Shown in pieces: positions 1-8,370 of a stretch of DNA of 64,000 nt. The translations under genes and the position numbers were made by a program. The notes below the pieces were generated by a model. That model had not been told where the DNA came from. It ran no database searches and saw nothing but the letters and a program-made list of their open reading frames with translations. The stretch lies in contig NZ_BOMZ01000022.1 of the NCBI RefSeq assembly GCF_016862455.1, forward strand, positions 1 through 64,000, written 5' to 3'. Source of the DNA: Actinoplanes utahensis. GTDB lineage: Bacteria > Actinomycetota > Actinomycetes > Mycobacteriales > Micromonosporaceae. The first letter of the stretch is position 1; each line of letters begins with the position of its first letter.

Positions 1-695
1 CAGGCGACGTGGCGTTCGACGGCCACGATGCGGTCCGCAGTGCCGTGCAGGACGAGCAGACCGCCGTCCGGGATCGTCGACTCCACCCGGGCCGGCACCA
101 GCCGGCGAAACAATTCCGCAATGGCCCGGCGTTCCGCGCAGAAGGCGGCCGGCCGGCCTGTGGCGAACGATTCCCCGGCGACCCGCAGCGCACCGTCCAC
201 ATCGTCGCCGCAACTCGGATCGCCGGCGCCGTATGCGGAGAGAATCGACTCCGCCGGATACGGTGTCCGGCACATCAGGACGACACAACTGGTGCTGGCC
301 CGGACCCGGCATTCGAATTCCGCGAGAATACGCACGTCGTCGGGACGGCTCAGCGCGTCGGCGGCCCGCCGCGGCGGCAACCAGAGCAGGTCGGCGGACT
401 CATCGACGGCCGGCGCCTCGGCCGCGAAATAGTCGACGTGCTCCGGCCAGCCCGCATGCACATAATTCGTGTCACCGAGCCACCGGCCGAGGCGTACCGA
501 TGTCCCGGTCTCCTCGGAAACGGCACGGACCGCGGCCGCCGTCATATGTTCGCCCGGCGCGATCCGCCCTTTCGGAAAGCACCAGCCGCCGTGCCGATGA
601 TGCACGACGACGACCTCGCGCGCGTTTTCCGCACCACGCCACAGAACCGCACCGGCGGCCGTGACGGGCGCGGAGAACGACGGCCCGAGAAGCAC
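1..695 (-). CDS. NUDIX hydrolase, 3' end outside the window
   Basis: Read on the minus strand from GTG at 695; an in-frame stop lies ten codons upstream, so this is the only good start. The protein has WRG..VVVHH near residue 30 and then a NUDIX box, GRIAPGEHMTAAAVRAVSEE followed by TG. The box keeps G, E, R and the EE pair; the first Glu of the usual REUxEE is Ala. The family hydrolyses nucleoside diphosphates linked to another moiety using Mg2+. The remaining ~150 residues are not a domain I recognise; they lack the RHG histidine-phosphatase start of MutT1-type fusions up to the window edge. The substrate cannot be told. The gene runs off the left end. Confidence 0.75.
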   Translation of the reverse strand, partial: MLLGPSFSAPVTAAGAVLWRGAENAREVVVVHHRHGGWCFPKGRIAPGEHMTAAAVRAVSEETGTSVRLGRWLGDTNYVHAGWPEHVDYFAAEAPAVDESADLLWLPPRRAADALSRPDDVRILAEFECRVRASTSCVVLMCRTPYPAESILSAYGAGDPSCGDDVDGALRVAGESFATGRPAAFCAERRAIAELFRRLVPARVESTIPDGGLLVLHGTADRIVAVERHVA

Positions 696-860
696 CGCCC
701 CACGATAGGCCGATGCCCGACTTGATCAGATTGCCCTGTTCGGGGGATCAGTCCTTCAGGTAGGTGAGCAGACCGGCCTCGGGGCGAGCGCGTGGATGCC
801 CGCCTCCACCTCGGCCGGCTCCCGCGCGGATCGTCGAGGGAGAGAGTCAGCCGGGGGATG

Positions 861-1508
861 TCAGCCGCGGTACGGCGGCAGGCCGAGAGTCTTGCGGATG
901 GCCTGCTGCACCTCCTCGACCGGAGGACGGCCGTCCACGTCGTGCACGACCTCCTTGCGCCGGAACAGCTCCAGCACCGGCCGGGTCTTCTCGTGATAGT
1001 CGGTCAGCCGGGCCTCGAGCGCCTCCGGGGTGTCGTCAGCCCGGGTGATCAGCTCGTGCCCGCAGATGTCGCAGCGGCCCTCCACCTCGGGACGGTCGGC
1101 GATCAGGTTGTAGTCCATGCCGCAGTTCGGGCAGAGACGGCGGCTGAGCACCCGGCGGCGCACCTCGTCGTCCGGCAGCTCCAGGTGGATCACGGCGTCG
1201 ATGTCGTAGCTCTCCATGAAGAACTCGGCCTGCCGCCCGTTGCGCGGGAAGCCGTCGATGACGAAGCCGTAGTTCCAGTCGTGGATGCCGAGCCGGCGGC
1301 GCACCACCTCCTCGACCAGGTCGTCGCCGACCAGATCGCCGGCCGCCATGATCCGCTTGACCTGGGCGCCGATCTTGGTGTGCTGGCGCACGTGCCAGCG
1401 GAAGATGTCACCGACGCTGATGTGCGCCAGGTCCAGGTCCTCACGCAGCATCTTGGCCTGGGTGCCCTTGCCGCTGCCCTGCACGCCCATGATCACGTAC
1501 TTACGCAT
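861..1508 (-). CDS. adk: adenylate kinase, zinc-LID type
   Basis: 215 residues, the normal length. It interconverts ATP + AMP and 2 ADP in the cytoplasm. The P-loop is GVQGSGKGTQ (residues 8-17, usually GxPGxGKGTQ), the AMP-binding DGFPRNGRQAE is present, and the LID carries CPNC...CDIC, a complete four-cysteine zinc site as in Gram-positive enzymes. ATG at 1508 follows GAGGAG. It sits 14 bases after an unknown gene on the same strand. In most actinobacteria the main adk lies with secY and the ribosomal protein genes, so this may be a second copy; the rest of the genome is needed to tell. Confidence 0.9.
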   Translation of the reverse strand: MRKYVIMGVQGSGKGTQAKMLREDLDLAHISVGDIFRWHVRQHTKIGAQVKRIMAAGDLVGDDLVEEVVRRRLGIHDWNYGFVIDGFPRNGRQAEFFMESYDIDAVIHLELPDDEVRRRVLSRRLCPNCGMDYNLIADRPEVEGRCDICGHELITRADDTPEALEARLTDYHEKTRPVLELFRRKEVVHDVDGRPPVEEVQQAIRKTLGLPPYRG

Positions 1509-1522
1509 GTGGCATCTCCTCC

Positions 1523-2095
1523 TCAGTCGCTCGCGCCCAGGCGCAGCGGGCCGGTGGCCTTGCCGGACAACGTGGTCGGATCGATGCTCCAGGCGCCGGC
1601 CACCCGGAACACGTCCCCCTCGGCGACCAGCACGGACGCCTCGGGGTCGAGCTCGGCGGGCAGACCGGCGTCCCGCTCGGCCGGGCCGGGCTCGCCGAAC
1701 CACGACGTGACCTCACCGGTCTGGCCCACATAGCCGAACGCGCGCAGCAGCTCGCCCCCGGCCGCGCGCCGCCACCGGTGCAGCTCGGTGACCCGGTGGG
1801 TGGCGAAGAACTGCACCTCGGTCGCCAGCTCGGCGGAGAGCGCCACCAGATCGGGATCATGGCGCATGAGCCGCTGCCCGGCCGCGAGCACCCAGTCGAC
1901 GCCGCGGGCGCCGGGCAACGGCGGGGTGATCGCGATCCGGTCGTCGGTGAGATGCGCCAGGTCCAGCCCGTCGCGCCACGGCACGGTGCCGAGATCACGC
2001 AGGCCCAGCGCCTTCAGCACGGCGGCGGGGTCGCCGCCCGCGACGGCCAGCCAGGCCTGCTTGCCACCGAAACCGGTCATCACGTCGAGATCCAT
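1523..2095 (-). CDS. unknown protein upstream of adk
   Basis: 190 residues, soluble, no signal peptide or membrane segment. Starts MDLDVMTGFGGKQAWLAVAG. It contains WVLAAGQRL and VTELHRWRRAAGG, and ends in a beta-rich stretch (VLVAEGDVFRVAGAWSIDP). I do not recognise a named domain. It precedes adk by 14 bases with no terminator, so the two are probably cotranscribed. A role linked to nucleotide handling is only a guess from position. Confidence 0.75.
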   Translation of the reverse strand: MDLDVMTGFGGKQAWLAVAGGDPAAVLKALGLRDLGTVPWRDGLDLAHLTDDRIAITPPLPGARGVDWVLAAGQRLMRHDPDLVALSAELATEVQFFATHRVTELHRWRRAAGGELLRAFGYVGQTGEVTSWFGEPGPAERDAGLPAELDPEASVLVAEGDVFRVAGAWSIDPTTLSGKATGPLRLGASD

Positions 2096-2198
2096 GGCAA
2101 CAACGCTAAACCTCCGGTCCCGGTGATTCCCGGGCGGCCGTCAGTGCTGTCGCGACCGCGCCGGCGCGCCGGTCACCACCGGCCGGGGCCACCGGTGC

Positions 2199-2741
2199 TC
2201 ACGGCCACCCGTAATCGCGGCGCAGGATCGCGGCGATCCGGTCGAAACGCGGCCGGTCCAGGACCGCGCCCTCGCGGCGGATGCCGTCCTCGTCGATCTC
2301 CAGAATCCGGTCCAGGCGGACCCAGCTCGGACGGGCGGCCCGGTCCCAGTCGCCGGGCCCGAGCGCCATCCAGTGGCGCTGCCCGTCGCGGTCGTCCTGG
2401 CTGGACAGCATCAGGCCCAGCAGGGTACGGGCGTCGCGCCCGACCACCAGGACGGGCCGGTCCTTGCCCTGGGACGGATCGTCCTCATAGGGCACCCAGG
2501 TCCAGACGATCTCGCCGGGGTCGGCGTCACCGTCCAGGCTGGGCGCGTAGGCGAGGTGGCGGCCCTGCCGCGGCACCGTCCGTGTGACAGCGGGCCTCCG
2601 GGCGGACGACTCGGGGGCCGCCGGTCTCGGGGTGGCCGGCCCGGGGACGGTCCGGGGGCGGGCCGGGGCCTCGACGGCGACCGGTTGCCGCTCCGGCGCA
2701 CCGGCGAGCCGCCGGAGGAAGGCTTTCAGCTTTTCGAGCAC
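2199..2741 (-). CDS. PemK/MazF-like protein with N-terminal extension
   Basis: 180 residues. The C-terminal ~110 residues show the PemK/MazF pattern: DPGEIVWTWVPYEDDPSQGK (compare the GEIxxxxxP start), then DRPVLVVGRD, a central WMALGPGDWD, and a C-terminal LDRILEIDEDGI. The N-terminal ~70 residues are Pro/Ala/Arg-rich and probably disordered, after an amphipathic MLEKLKAFLRRL start. Classical family members are ribosome-independent mRNA endonucleases paired with a small antitoxin just upstream. No antitoxin gene is visible on either side, so this may be a stand-alone derivative rather than half of a toxin-antitoxin pair. Confidence 0.7.
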   Translation of the reverse strand: MLEKLKAFLRRLAGAPERQPVAVEAPARPRTVPGPATPRPAAPESSARRPAVTRTVPRQGRHLAYAPSLDGDADPGEIVWTWVPYEDDPSQGKDRPVLVVGRDARTLLGLMLSSQDDRDGQRHWMALGPGDWDRAARPSWVRLDRILEIDEDGIRREGAVLDRPRFDRIAAILRRDYGWP

Positions 2742-2823
2742 GGCGTCACCCTACGGCTGTCCCCGCCCACCCGCACAGGTCGAAGATCGCCTGCCGGTCG
2801 TGCGGGGCCGCCGCCCGGGTCTC

Positions 2824-3027
2824 CTAACGGTCGAAGTCACCGCCCCGCACGCCGGCCAGGAACGCGGCCCACTCGGCGCGGCTGAAGACGAGCGTGCCGC
2901 CGCCGGGGTCCTTGCTGTCCCGCAGTGCCACGATGCCGGGAAGGTTGCCGGCCACCTCGACACAGTCGCCCCCGTTGCCGCCGCTTCGAGTGCTCTTGTG
3001 CCAGACGGCACCGGTCAGGTCAGCCAT
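2824..3027 (-). CDS. DUF397 protein
   Basis: 67 residues. It shows the DUF397 pattern: W.KSTRS..NGGDCVEVA, IVALRDSKDPGG..LVFSRAEWAAFLAGV. This family is nearly restricted to actinomycetes and is typically encoded next to an XRE regulator with a DUF5753 domain, as here. The start overlaps the end of the XRE gene by 8 bases, so the pair is translationally coupled. Some such pairs have been described as toxin-antitoxin-like or developmental regulators; no specific role can be read from the sequence. Confidence 0.9.
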   Translation of the reverse strand: MADLTGAVWHKSTRSGGNGGDCVEVAGNLPGIVALRDSKDPGGGTLVFSRAEWAAFLAGVRGGDFDR

Positions 3028-3895
3028 CGCTCTCCTCGATGATCATGCGGATGAGATCGTCGGATTCGGACTGATTCAGTGCGCTCGCGTCGATTTCAGC
3101 CCAGATCGACTCGTACGTCTCCACCTCCGCGAGCTTATCGAGGTAGAGGGCGCCGGTGAGGTTCTCGCAATAGATGGTGGTGGGTTCCGGCGAGGCGGTG
3201 CCGACGGCCGGGAACTCCAGGATGGTGAACTGCCCGGAACTGGCCGCCTTGTGCGGGCCGGCGGCGAACGGCAGGACCCGGACGCTGACGTTCGGGCGGG
3301 TCGACATGTTCACCAGGTGGGCGAGTTGTTTCTGCATGCCGTAGCCGTCCGGGATCCAGCGGCGCAGCACCCCCTCGTCGATGGCGACGTCCAGGCGGGG
3401 CGCCTCGGGCAGGCGGCGGCTCAGCAGCGACTGCCGCTCCAGGCGCACGGCCACCGCGTTGGCGACGGCCTCCTCGTCGTCGCCGTGCCATTTGCGGAAC
3501 ACCGCCTCGGCGTACTCCCTGGTCTGGAGCAGTCCGGGGATCACGCTCGGCGCGAAGGACCGCAGGTGGGAGGCGGCCTGCTCCATGCCGACGTAGAGCT
3601 CGAACCAGGCGGGTACGACGTCCCCGTACGCATGCCACCAGCCTTTCGCCTTGGATTCGGCCGCCAGGCCGATGAGCACCTCGGTGATGTGGCCGGGCGC
3701 CGAGTAGACGCCGCACATGGCGATCACGTCGTGTTTGCGGACCGGGACCTCGCCGTTCTCGATCCGGTACATCCGGGCGCGGGAGAACTCCAGCTCCTGC
3801 GCCGCCGCCATCAGCGATATCCCCGCCTGCTCGCGCAGTTGCCGCAGCAACCGGCCGACCTGCCGTCTCGGCACGGTCGAGCCCGTCTCGGTCAT
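3020..3895 (-). CDS. XRE-family regulator with DUF5753 domain
   Basis: 291 residues. Residues ~12-70 form a helix-turn-helix (VGRLLRQLREQAGISLMAAAQELEFSRARMYRIENGEVPVR region). The remainder is a DUF5753 sensor-like domain with the family signatures FAPSVIPGLLQT.EYA, RL.RQ..L, and FTILEFP. Such proteins bind DNA as repressors or activators; target and ligand are unknown. The open frame continues upstream, but ATG at 3895 gives the usual N terminus. It is transcribed divergently from the small CxxC protein gene at 4073, sharing a ~180-bp upstream region. Confidence 0.9.
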   Translation of the reverse strand: MTETGSTVPRRQVGRLLRQLREQAGISLMAAAQELEFSRARMYRIENGEVPVRKHDVIAMCGVYSAPGHITEVLIGLAAESKAKGWWHAYGDVVPAWFELYVGMEQAASHLRSFAPSVIPGLLQTREYAEAVFRKWHGDDEEAVANAVAVRLERQSLLSRRLPEAPRLDVAIDEGVLRRWIPDGYGMQKQLAHLVNMSTRPNVSVRVLPFAAGPHKAASSGQFTILEFPAVGTASPEPTTIYCENLTGALYLDKLAEVETYESIWAEIDASALNQSESDDLIRMIIEESDG

Positions 3896-4072
3896 CCTCG
3901 TCGTCCCTCGCAGTCCGCCAACTGTCCGGTGTATCGAACGAGACGATCCGATCGCCACGCGCGAGACAGCGAGAATCCGAATCCGGGATTCTCGCCGATC
4001 CGGCTTGAGGCCGAGCCTAGGGCACGACACGCTCCACTGTGTAGTCATCGAATCGCACGTGGTGAGGGTGGC

Positions 4073-4318
4073 ATGCTGGTTCCGCGGACCGAACACGTCG
4101 GCGAGCGCCCGTCGTGGGACTGCCGGGTCTGCGGGCGGCCGTGGCCGTGCGCCACCGCGAAGGTCGAGCTCTCCGAGCAGTACCAGAACTTCCCGCACGG
4201 GCTGTCGGTCTTCCTCGGCTCGTGCCTGCTGGAGGCGATCGACGACTGGGCGGCCGGCGCGGGCGGCCCGCCGGCCGATCTCTACGAGCGGTTCCTCGGC
4301 TGGGCGGCGGCGCCCTGA
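4073..4318 (+). CDS. small CxxC protein opposite the XRE regulator
   Basis: 81 residues. It contains CRVCGRPWPCA (residues ~17-27), a compact Cys-rich motif that could hold a metal, then LSEQYQNFPHGLSVFLGSCLLEAIDDW. Homologues beside DUF5753 regulators are often labelled flavin reductase in databases, but this protein is far too short for that and has no flavin motif, so I do not use the name. The divergent layout suggests it is a partner or target of the XRE protein. ATG at 4073 follows a GAGGGTGG stretch. Confidence 0.75.
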   Translation: MLVPRTEHVGERPSWDCRVCGRPWPCATAKVELSEQYQNFPHGLSVFLGSCLLEAIDDWAAGAGGPPADLYERFLGWAAAP

Positions 4319-4322
4319 CCCG

Positions 4323-5138
4323 TCAGCCCTCGACGGGCTTGCGCAGCAGGTCGTACAGCTGCTGGTCGCGCACCGCGCTGTGCAGTGTGCCGCCGTCGCT
4401 CTCCAGGACCACGAACGGGCAGGCACGCTCCGCTCCGACCAGGGCCTTCTCCAGGACCTTGCGGTGCGAGGCCACCTCGTGGACGGTCAGCGTGTACCGC
4501 CCCTCGAGCAGCGGCAGCGTCCTGCCGCCGGACTTGCAGTCACGAATCCGTTTTCCCGCGCCGGCCAGGTTCAGACAGGCCACCAGCTGCGTCCTGGCCG
4601 GTTCCGGCGCCCAGGTGCGGCGGTCGGCGGCCGACCCGGCAAAGGCGGCCCGGTTCAGCGTCCGCGTCGTCCTCGACTCCGCACCGGCGGTCCCCTCGCT
4701 GATCAGCACCGGGTGCGGGGCGTCACCGCGCGGCTTCGGCGCCGACGGGTAATAGCGGTCGGCGCAGACCCGATCCAGGTCGTTCTCGGTGCGCACCGGC
4801 TGCTTCACCGGTTGCGGCCCGGCCACCACCGGCCCGGCGGCGCTCGGCACGGGCGAGACCCGGCTCGCCGGCCGGCTCTCCGGCGGGCCGCCGGTCTCGA
4901 TGAGCGAGAACACGGCGGCGCCGAGGCATCCCAGGAGGGCGACGGTGACGGCCGACGCGACGATCACGGTGGTGCGGTTTCTCCAGCGGGTACGCCCCGC
5001 GCGGCCCACCTCCGTCACCGGCTCGCCCGGCCCGGCCGGCACGGCGCCGAAGTCACGGAGATCCGGCCCGCCCGTCGCGGCCAGCCGTGCGCCGAGCCCG
5101 GCCACCGGTTCTTCCGGTGTTTCCCCTGCCTGACCCAT
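4323..5138 (-). CDS. single-pass membrane protein, unknown
   Basis: 271 residues from ATG at 5138, preceded by GGGGAG at 5-base spacing; the open frame extends further upstream but lacks a ribosome site. The first ~50 residues are cytoplasmic and Gly/Pro-rich, then one membrane segment (TTVIVASAVTVALLGCLGAAV), then a Pro-rich spacer and a C-terminal extracytoplasmic domain of ~160 residues with several Cys (VCADRYY, VACLNLAG, IRDCKSGG, ACPFVV) that could form disulfides. A conserved-looking pattern is the final HSAVRDQQLYDLL. No enzymatic motif is visible. Confidence 0.75.
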   Translation of the reverse strand: MGQAGETPEEPVAGLGARLAATGGPDLRDFGAVPAGPGEPVTEVGRAGRTRWRNRTTVIVASAVTVALLGCLGAAVFSLIETGGPPESRPASRVSPVPSAAGPVVAGPQPVKQPVRTENDLDRVCADRYYPSAPKPRGDAPHPVLISEGTAGAESRTTRTLNRAAFAGSAADRRTWAPEPARTQLVACLNLAGAGKRIRDCKSGGRTLPLLEGRYTLTVHEVASHRKVLEKALVGAERACPFVVLESDGGTLHSAVRDQQLYDLLRKPVEG

Positions 5139-5260
5139 AGTCACTCCCCGACCGACCCGAGGCGACGAACTATATCGATGTCCACGAAGATCCGCACTAC
5201 TCCCCGGTAACATGCTGCCCTGGTCGCCGCCCCGGTCGCCCGGCGTGCTTGGCTGGGCCG

Positions 5261-5866
5261 GTGACGTACCGGTGGATGGAACTACCCGCGGAGCAGGTCG
5301 ACGAGGCGGCCCGGGAATTGCTCGGATGGCGGCTGCACGCGAACGGGGTGACCGTGCGCCTCACCGAGGTGGAGGCGTACAGCGGGCTCGGCGCGGACCC
5401 GGCGAGCCACGCGCACCGCGGCCGGACCGGCCGGAACGCGGTGATGTTCGGCCCGGCCGGGCGGCTGTACGTCTACCAGATCTACGGCATGCACTTCTGC
5501 GCGAACGTGGTCTGCGGCGAGGCCGGGCGGGCGGCCGCCGTGCTGCTGCGGGCCGGGGAGGTCGTGGACGGTGTGGAACTGGCCCGGGAACGCCGCCCGG
5601 CGGCCCGCACGGACGCCGGGCTGGCCGCCGGACCGGCCAAGCTGATGCAGGTCCTGGCGCTGAACCGGAGCGCCGACGACACCCCGCTGTTCGAGGACGG
5701 CCCGGCCCGGCTGCTCCCGCCGGACGGTCCGGCCGGGCCGGTCTCGGCCGGACCGCGGGTCGGGGTGACCTCGGCCCACGACGTGCCGTGGCGCTTCTGG
5801 ATCACCGGCGACCCGACGGTCAGCGCCTACCGCCGCCACACCCCCAAACCCCGGCCGCGCGGGTAG
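5261..5866 (+). CDS. 3-methyladenine DNA glycosylase (AAG/MPG family)
   Basis: About 201 residues. Base-excision enzyme removing alkylated purines. Family landmarks are present: EVEAYSG (catalytic Glu), DPASHAHRGRTGRNAVMFGPAG, LYVYQIYGMHFCANVVCG, AVLLRAGE, GPAKLMQVL, and the C-terminal PRVGVTSAHDVPWRFWI. The start is uncertain: TTG 5249, GTG 5261 and ATG 5276 are in frame; I use GTG 5261, which has a G-rich stretch just before it. It is a monocistronic plus-strand gene whose end lies 9 bases from the convergent helD end. Confidence 0.9.
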   Translation: MTYRWMELPAEQVDEAARELLGWRLHANGVTVRLTEVEAYSGLGADPASHAHRGRTGRNAVMFGPAGRLYVYQIYGMHFCANVVCGEAGRAAAVLLRAGEVVDGVELARERRPAARTDAGLAAGPAKLMQVLALNRSADDTPLFEDGPARLLPPDGPAGPVSAGPRVGVTSAHDVPWRFWITGDPTVSAYRRHTPKPRPRG

Positions 5867-5875
5867 GCACGGCGC

Positions 5876-8116
5876 CTATGACGGCCGAGCCGCACACCCG
5901 GAACCGAGCCGGAAGACGGTGAGCGTCCGAGTCGCCCGGGTCAGTGCCACGTAGAGATCGTTGGTGCCACGCGGCGACTCGGTGCGGATGACCTCCGGGT
6001 CGACCAGGACCACGGAGTCGAACTCCAGGCCCTTGGCCTGCGTGACGGTGAGCAGCACGGCCGGCTCCTCCAGATCCTGGCCGAGTCCGGGCAGGGCGGC
6101 GGCCACCTCGGCCCGGCGGCTCGCCGCGGTGATCACCGCGAGGCTGCCGGGCCCGCCGGCCCGGTCCGCGACCAGGGCCGCCAGGTCGGCCGGGCCACCG
6201 GTCCACTCGTCCGGCTCCACGCCTGTGGAACGGACCGGGTGCGGCAGGTCGATCGGCGGTTCGGCGTCGGCGAGCAGGCGGCCGGCGAAGGACATGATCT
6301 CGGCGGGGGTCCGGTAACTCACGGTCAGCGCCGCGAGGCGCCAGCGATCGGCGACGTACGGGGACAGCACCTCCCCCCACGACGCCGGCCCGCCGAGCGC
6401 ACCGGTCTGGGCCAGGTCGCCGACCACGGTCATCGACCGGCTCGGGCACCGGCGCATCAGCATCCGCCACGCCATCGGGCTGAGTTCCTGCGCCTCGTCG
6501 ACGATCACGTGCCCGAACGCCCACTTCCGGTCCGCCGCCGCGCGCTCGGCGGCCGGCAGCGACTGCCGTTCGGCGTACCGGTCGGCGAGCATCCCGGCCT
6601 CCATCACGTCCGCGGCGTTCGGGATCTCGGCCTCGGCGTCGTCCTCCGCCTCGTACGACTTCGAGCCCGCGCTGATGTCCAGCACCCCCTGCGCATACTC
6701 CAGCCGTCGCCTCTCGATCCGCGCCGCCCGGGCCCGCGCCGCCCGGTCGTCCTCGCCGAGCAGTTCCACGGCCTCGTCGAGCAGCGGCACATCCGCGGCC
6801 GTCCAGCCGTCGCCCATGGGACGGTGCAGCAGCGGGTGCCCGGTCGAGGCGTACAACTCGCTCAGGAACCGCTCCGGAGTGAGCACCGGCCACAGATCGT
6901 CGAGGACCGCGAGGACCGCCGGGTCCTCCGCCAGATCCGCGCGGATGTCCGCGCGGTCGGCGTCGTCCAGAACGTTCGGCACGCCCGGCGCGTCGTCCTC
7001 GCCGAGCGGGTCGTCCCAGAACGGATCGTCGCCGATCCGGTCCGCGATCTGGGCGGCCAGCACGTCGAGGATGCCGGCCACGAAGATCGGGCGGGCCAGG
7101 TTGTGCAGCCGGCCCGAGGCCCGGGCGCGGCGGCGCGCCGGTTCGCAGTCGCCGGCGTCCAGGCGCAGCACATGCCGGTCCACCACGAACTCGATCGGCG
7201 TCTCCGGCACCCGCTGCCGATCCCGCAAGCCCTGCTCCAGGACCTCCACCATCTCGGCGCGGCCCTTGACCTCGGCCACCTCCGGCGCCTCCGCGCGCTG
7301 GGCCGTCACGCCCGGGAACAGGTCGGCGGGCGTGGCCAGCAGCACCCCGGTCTCGGCCAGCGAGGGCAGCACCTGGGAGATGTAACGCAGGAACGTCGGG
7401 TTCGGGCCGACGATCAGCACGCCGCGGGAGCCGAGCTGCTCCCGGTAGGTGTAGAGCAGATAGGCGGCCCGGTGCAGCGCCACCGCGGTCTTGCCGGTGC
7501 CCGGGCCGCCCTGCACCACGAGCACGCCACCGGCCGCCGACCGGATCACCCGGTCCTGCTCGGCCTGGATCGTCTCGACGATGTCGCGCATCCGGCCGGT
7601 GCGGCGCGCGTCCAGGGCGGCGATCAGCGCGGCCTCCCCGACCAGCGGCCCGCCGCCGGCGGCCGGGTCCGCGTCGAAGACCTCGTCGTCCAGACCGGTG
7701 ACGGTACGGCCGCGGGTGCGGATGTGACGGCGGCGGGCCATGCCGTACGAGGTGACGGCCGTCGCCACGTAGAACGGCCGGGCCGCCGGGGCCCGCCAGT
7801 CGATCAGCACCGGTTCGGCGCCCGCACCGCGGAGACCGAGCCGGCCGATCCGCAGTGGCGTGCCGTCGTGCGGGTCGAGGCGGCCGAAGCACAGACCGGA
7901 CTCGACGGCCTCGTACCGGGCCAGCCGTTCGGCGTAGTCCCGGGCGGCGAAGTCACGTTGCCGCCGCTCCTGCGGGGTGACGCCGGGCTGTCGCCACTGG
8001 TCGGCCAGCCGCTCCCGGATCCGCTCGCGCGTCTCGTCGAGACGGCCGTAGATCATGTCGAGGTGGTCCTGTTCCTCAGCGATGGCATCCGCGGGACTTG
8101 ACAGACTTGACACCAC
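5876..8116 (-). CDS. helD: HelD-like UvrD-family ATPase (RNA polymerase recycling)
   Basis: 746 residues. Superfamily 1 helicase fold acting on RNA polymerase rather than DNA. N-terminal coiled coil (residues ~10-75, the arm that enters the secondary channel), then IDWRAPAARPFY, Walker A GPGTGKT (~204-210), then motifs VDEAQELSPM, VGDLAQT, VSYRTPAEIM and the C-terminal VTQAKGLEFDSVVLVDP and YVALTRATRTL. Actinobacterial HelD releases stalled RNA polymerase, and the related HelR of Streptomyces displaces rifamycin. Start GTG at 8116, preceded by GGGGG and by an AT-rich promoter. Regulation by rifamycins is possible but I do not see a clear published element. Confidence 0.9.
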   Translation of the reverse strand: MVSSLSSPADAIAEEQDHLDMIYGRLDETRERIRERLADQWRQPGVTPQERRQRDFAARDYAERLARYEAVESGLCFGRLDPHDGTPLRIGRLGLRGAGAEPVLIDWRAPAARPFYVATAVTSYGMARRRHIRTRGRTVTGLDDEVFDADPAAGGGPLVGEAALIAALDARRTGRMRDIVETIQAEQDRVIRSAAGGVLVVQGGPGTGKTAVALHRAAYLLYTYREQLGSRGVLIVGPNPTFLRYISQVLPSLAETGVLLATPADLFPGVTAQRAEAPEVAEVKGRAEMVEVLEQGLRDRQRVPETPIEFVVDRHVLRLDAGDCEPARRRARASGRLHNLARPIFVAGILDVLAAQIADRIGDDPFWDDPLGEDDAPGVPNVLDDADRADIRADLAEDPAVLAVLDDLWPVLTPERFLSELYASTGHPLLHRPMGDGWTAADVPLLDEAVELLGEDDRAARARAARIERRRLEYAQGVLDISAGSKSYEAEDDAEAEIPNAADVMEAGMLADRYAERQSLPAAERAAADRKWAFGHVIVDEAQELSPMAWRMLMRRCPSRSMTVVGDLAQTGALGGPASWGEVLSPYVADRWRLAALTVSYRTPAEIMSFAGRLLADAEPPIDLPHPVRSTGVEPDEWTGGPADLAALVADRAGGPGSLAVITAASRRAEVAAALPGLGQDLEEPAVLLTVTQAKGLEFDSVVLVDPEVIRTESPRGTNDLYVALTRATRTLTVFRLGSGCAARPS

Positions 8117-8134
8117 AGGCCCCCAAGGCTTATT

Positions 8135-8163
8135 CTAATAGTGGTTTTCTCTGCCACTCACAA
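8135..8163 (-). promoter_or_regulatory. candidate helD promoter
   Basis: Minus strand: TTGTGA (8163-8158), 17-base spacer, TATTAG (8140-8135), 18 bases before the GTG start. The spacer is flanked by GTGG and CCAC, a short inverted repeat. This is the only AT-rich patch in the area. A plus-strand TTGACA-N18-TATTCT (8107-8136) overlaps it. Confidence 0.4.
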
Positions 8164-8238
8164 GGAGTTTGCACAGGGAGTCCGAGAGTACGCCTTCTTC
8201 CCGCATTCCGCTCCCCCTTCCACCGCCTCCCACGGCGA

Positions 8239-8370
8239 CAGGCGATCAGTTCCCGCGGGGGTCGCTTGACGGTCGGCGGCAGGCGATCGAATTCCTGTGG
8301 AGGGCGCTTGGCAGCAGGCGATCAAGGTTCCCGCGGGGGCTCGGACGCGGCCGGCAGGAAATCAGTTCAG
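8239..8370. repeat. degenerate tandem repeat at the 3' end of the HIT gene
   Basis: Four imperfect units begin at 8239, 8280, 8315 and 8355 (spacing 41, 35, 40). Each opens with CAGG(C/A)(G/A)ATC; three contain TTCC(C/T)G(C/T)GGGGG-like cores. The last unit contains the stop codon of the HIT gene (complement of tca at 8362-8364), so the array runs downstream from that stop towards helD. Confidence 0.7.

Noticed and set aside
9..725. Plus-strand ORFs at the left edge
   Set aside because: They lie antisense to the NUDIX reading frame, which has the conserved box.
4073..4318. Flavin reductase
   Set aside because: Common database label for similar proteins, but 81 residues with a Cys cluster and no flavin motif do not support it.
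8111..8135. Rifamycin-associated element before helD
   Set aside because: An AAGCC..GGGGG-like stretch exists but I could not match it to the published 19-bp dyad with confidence.
8239..8370. CRISPR array
   Set aside because: Units are degenerate, adjoin one another, lack unique spacers, and there are no cas genes.
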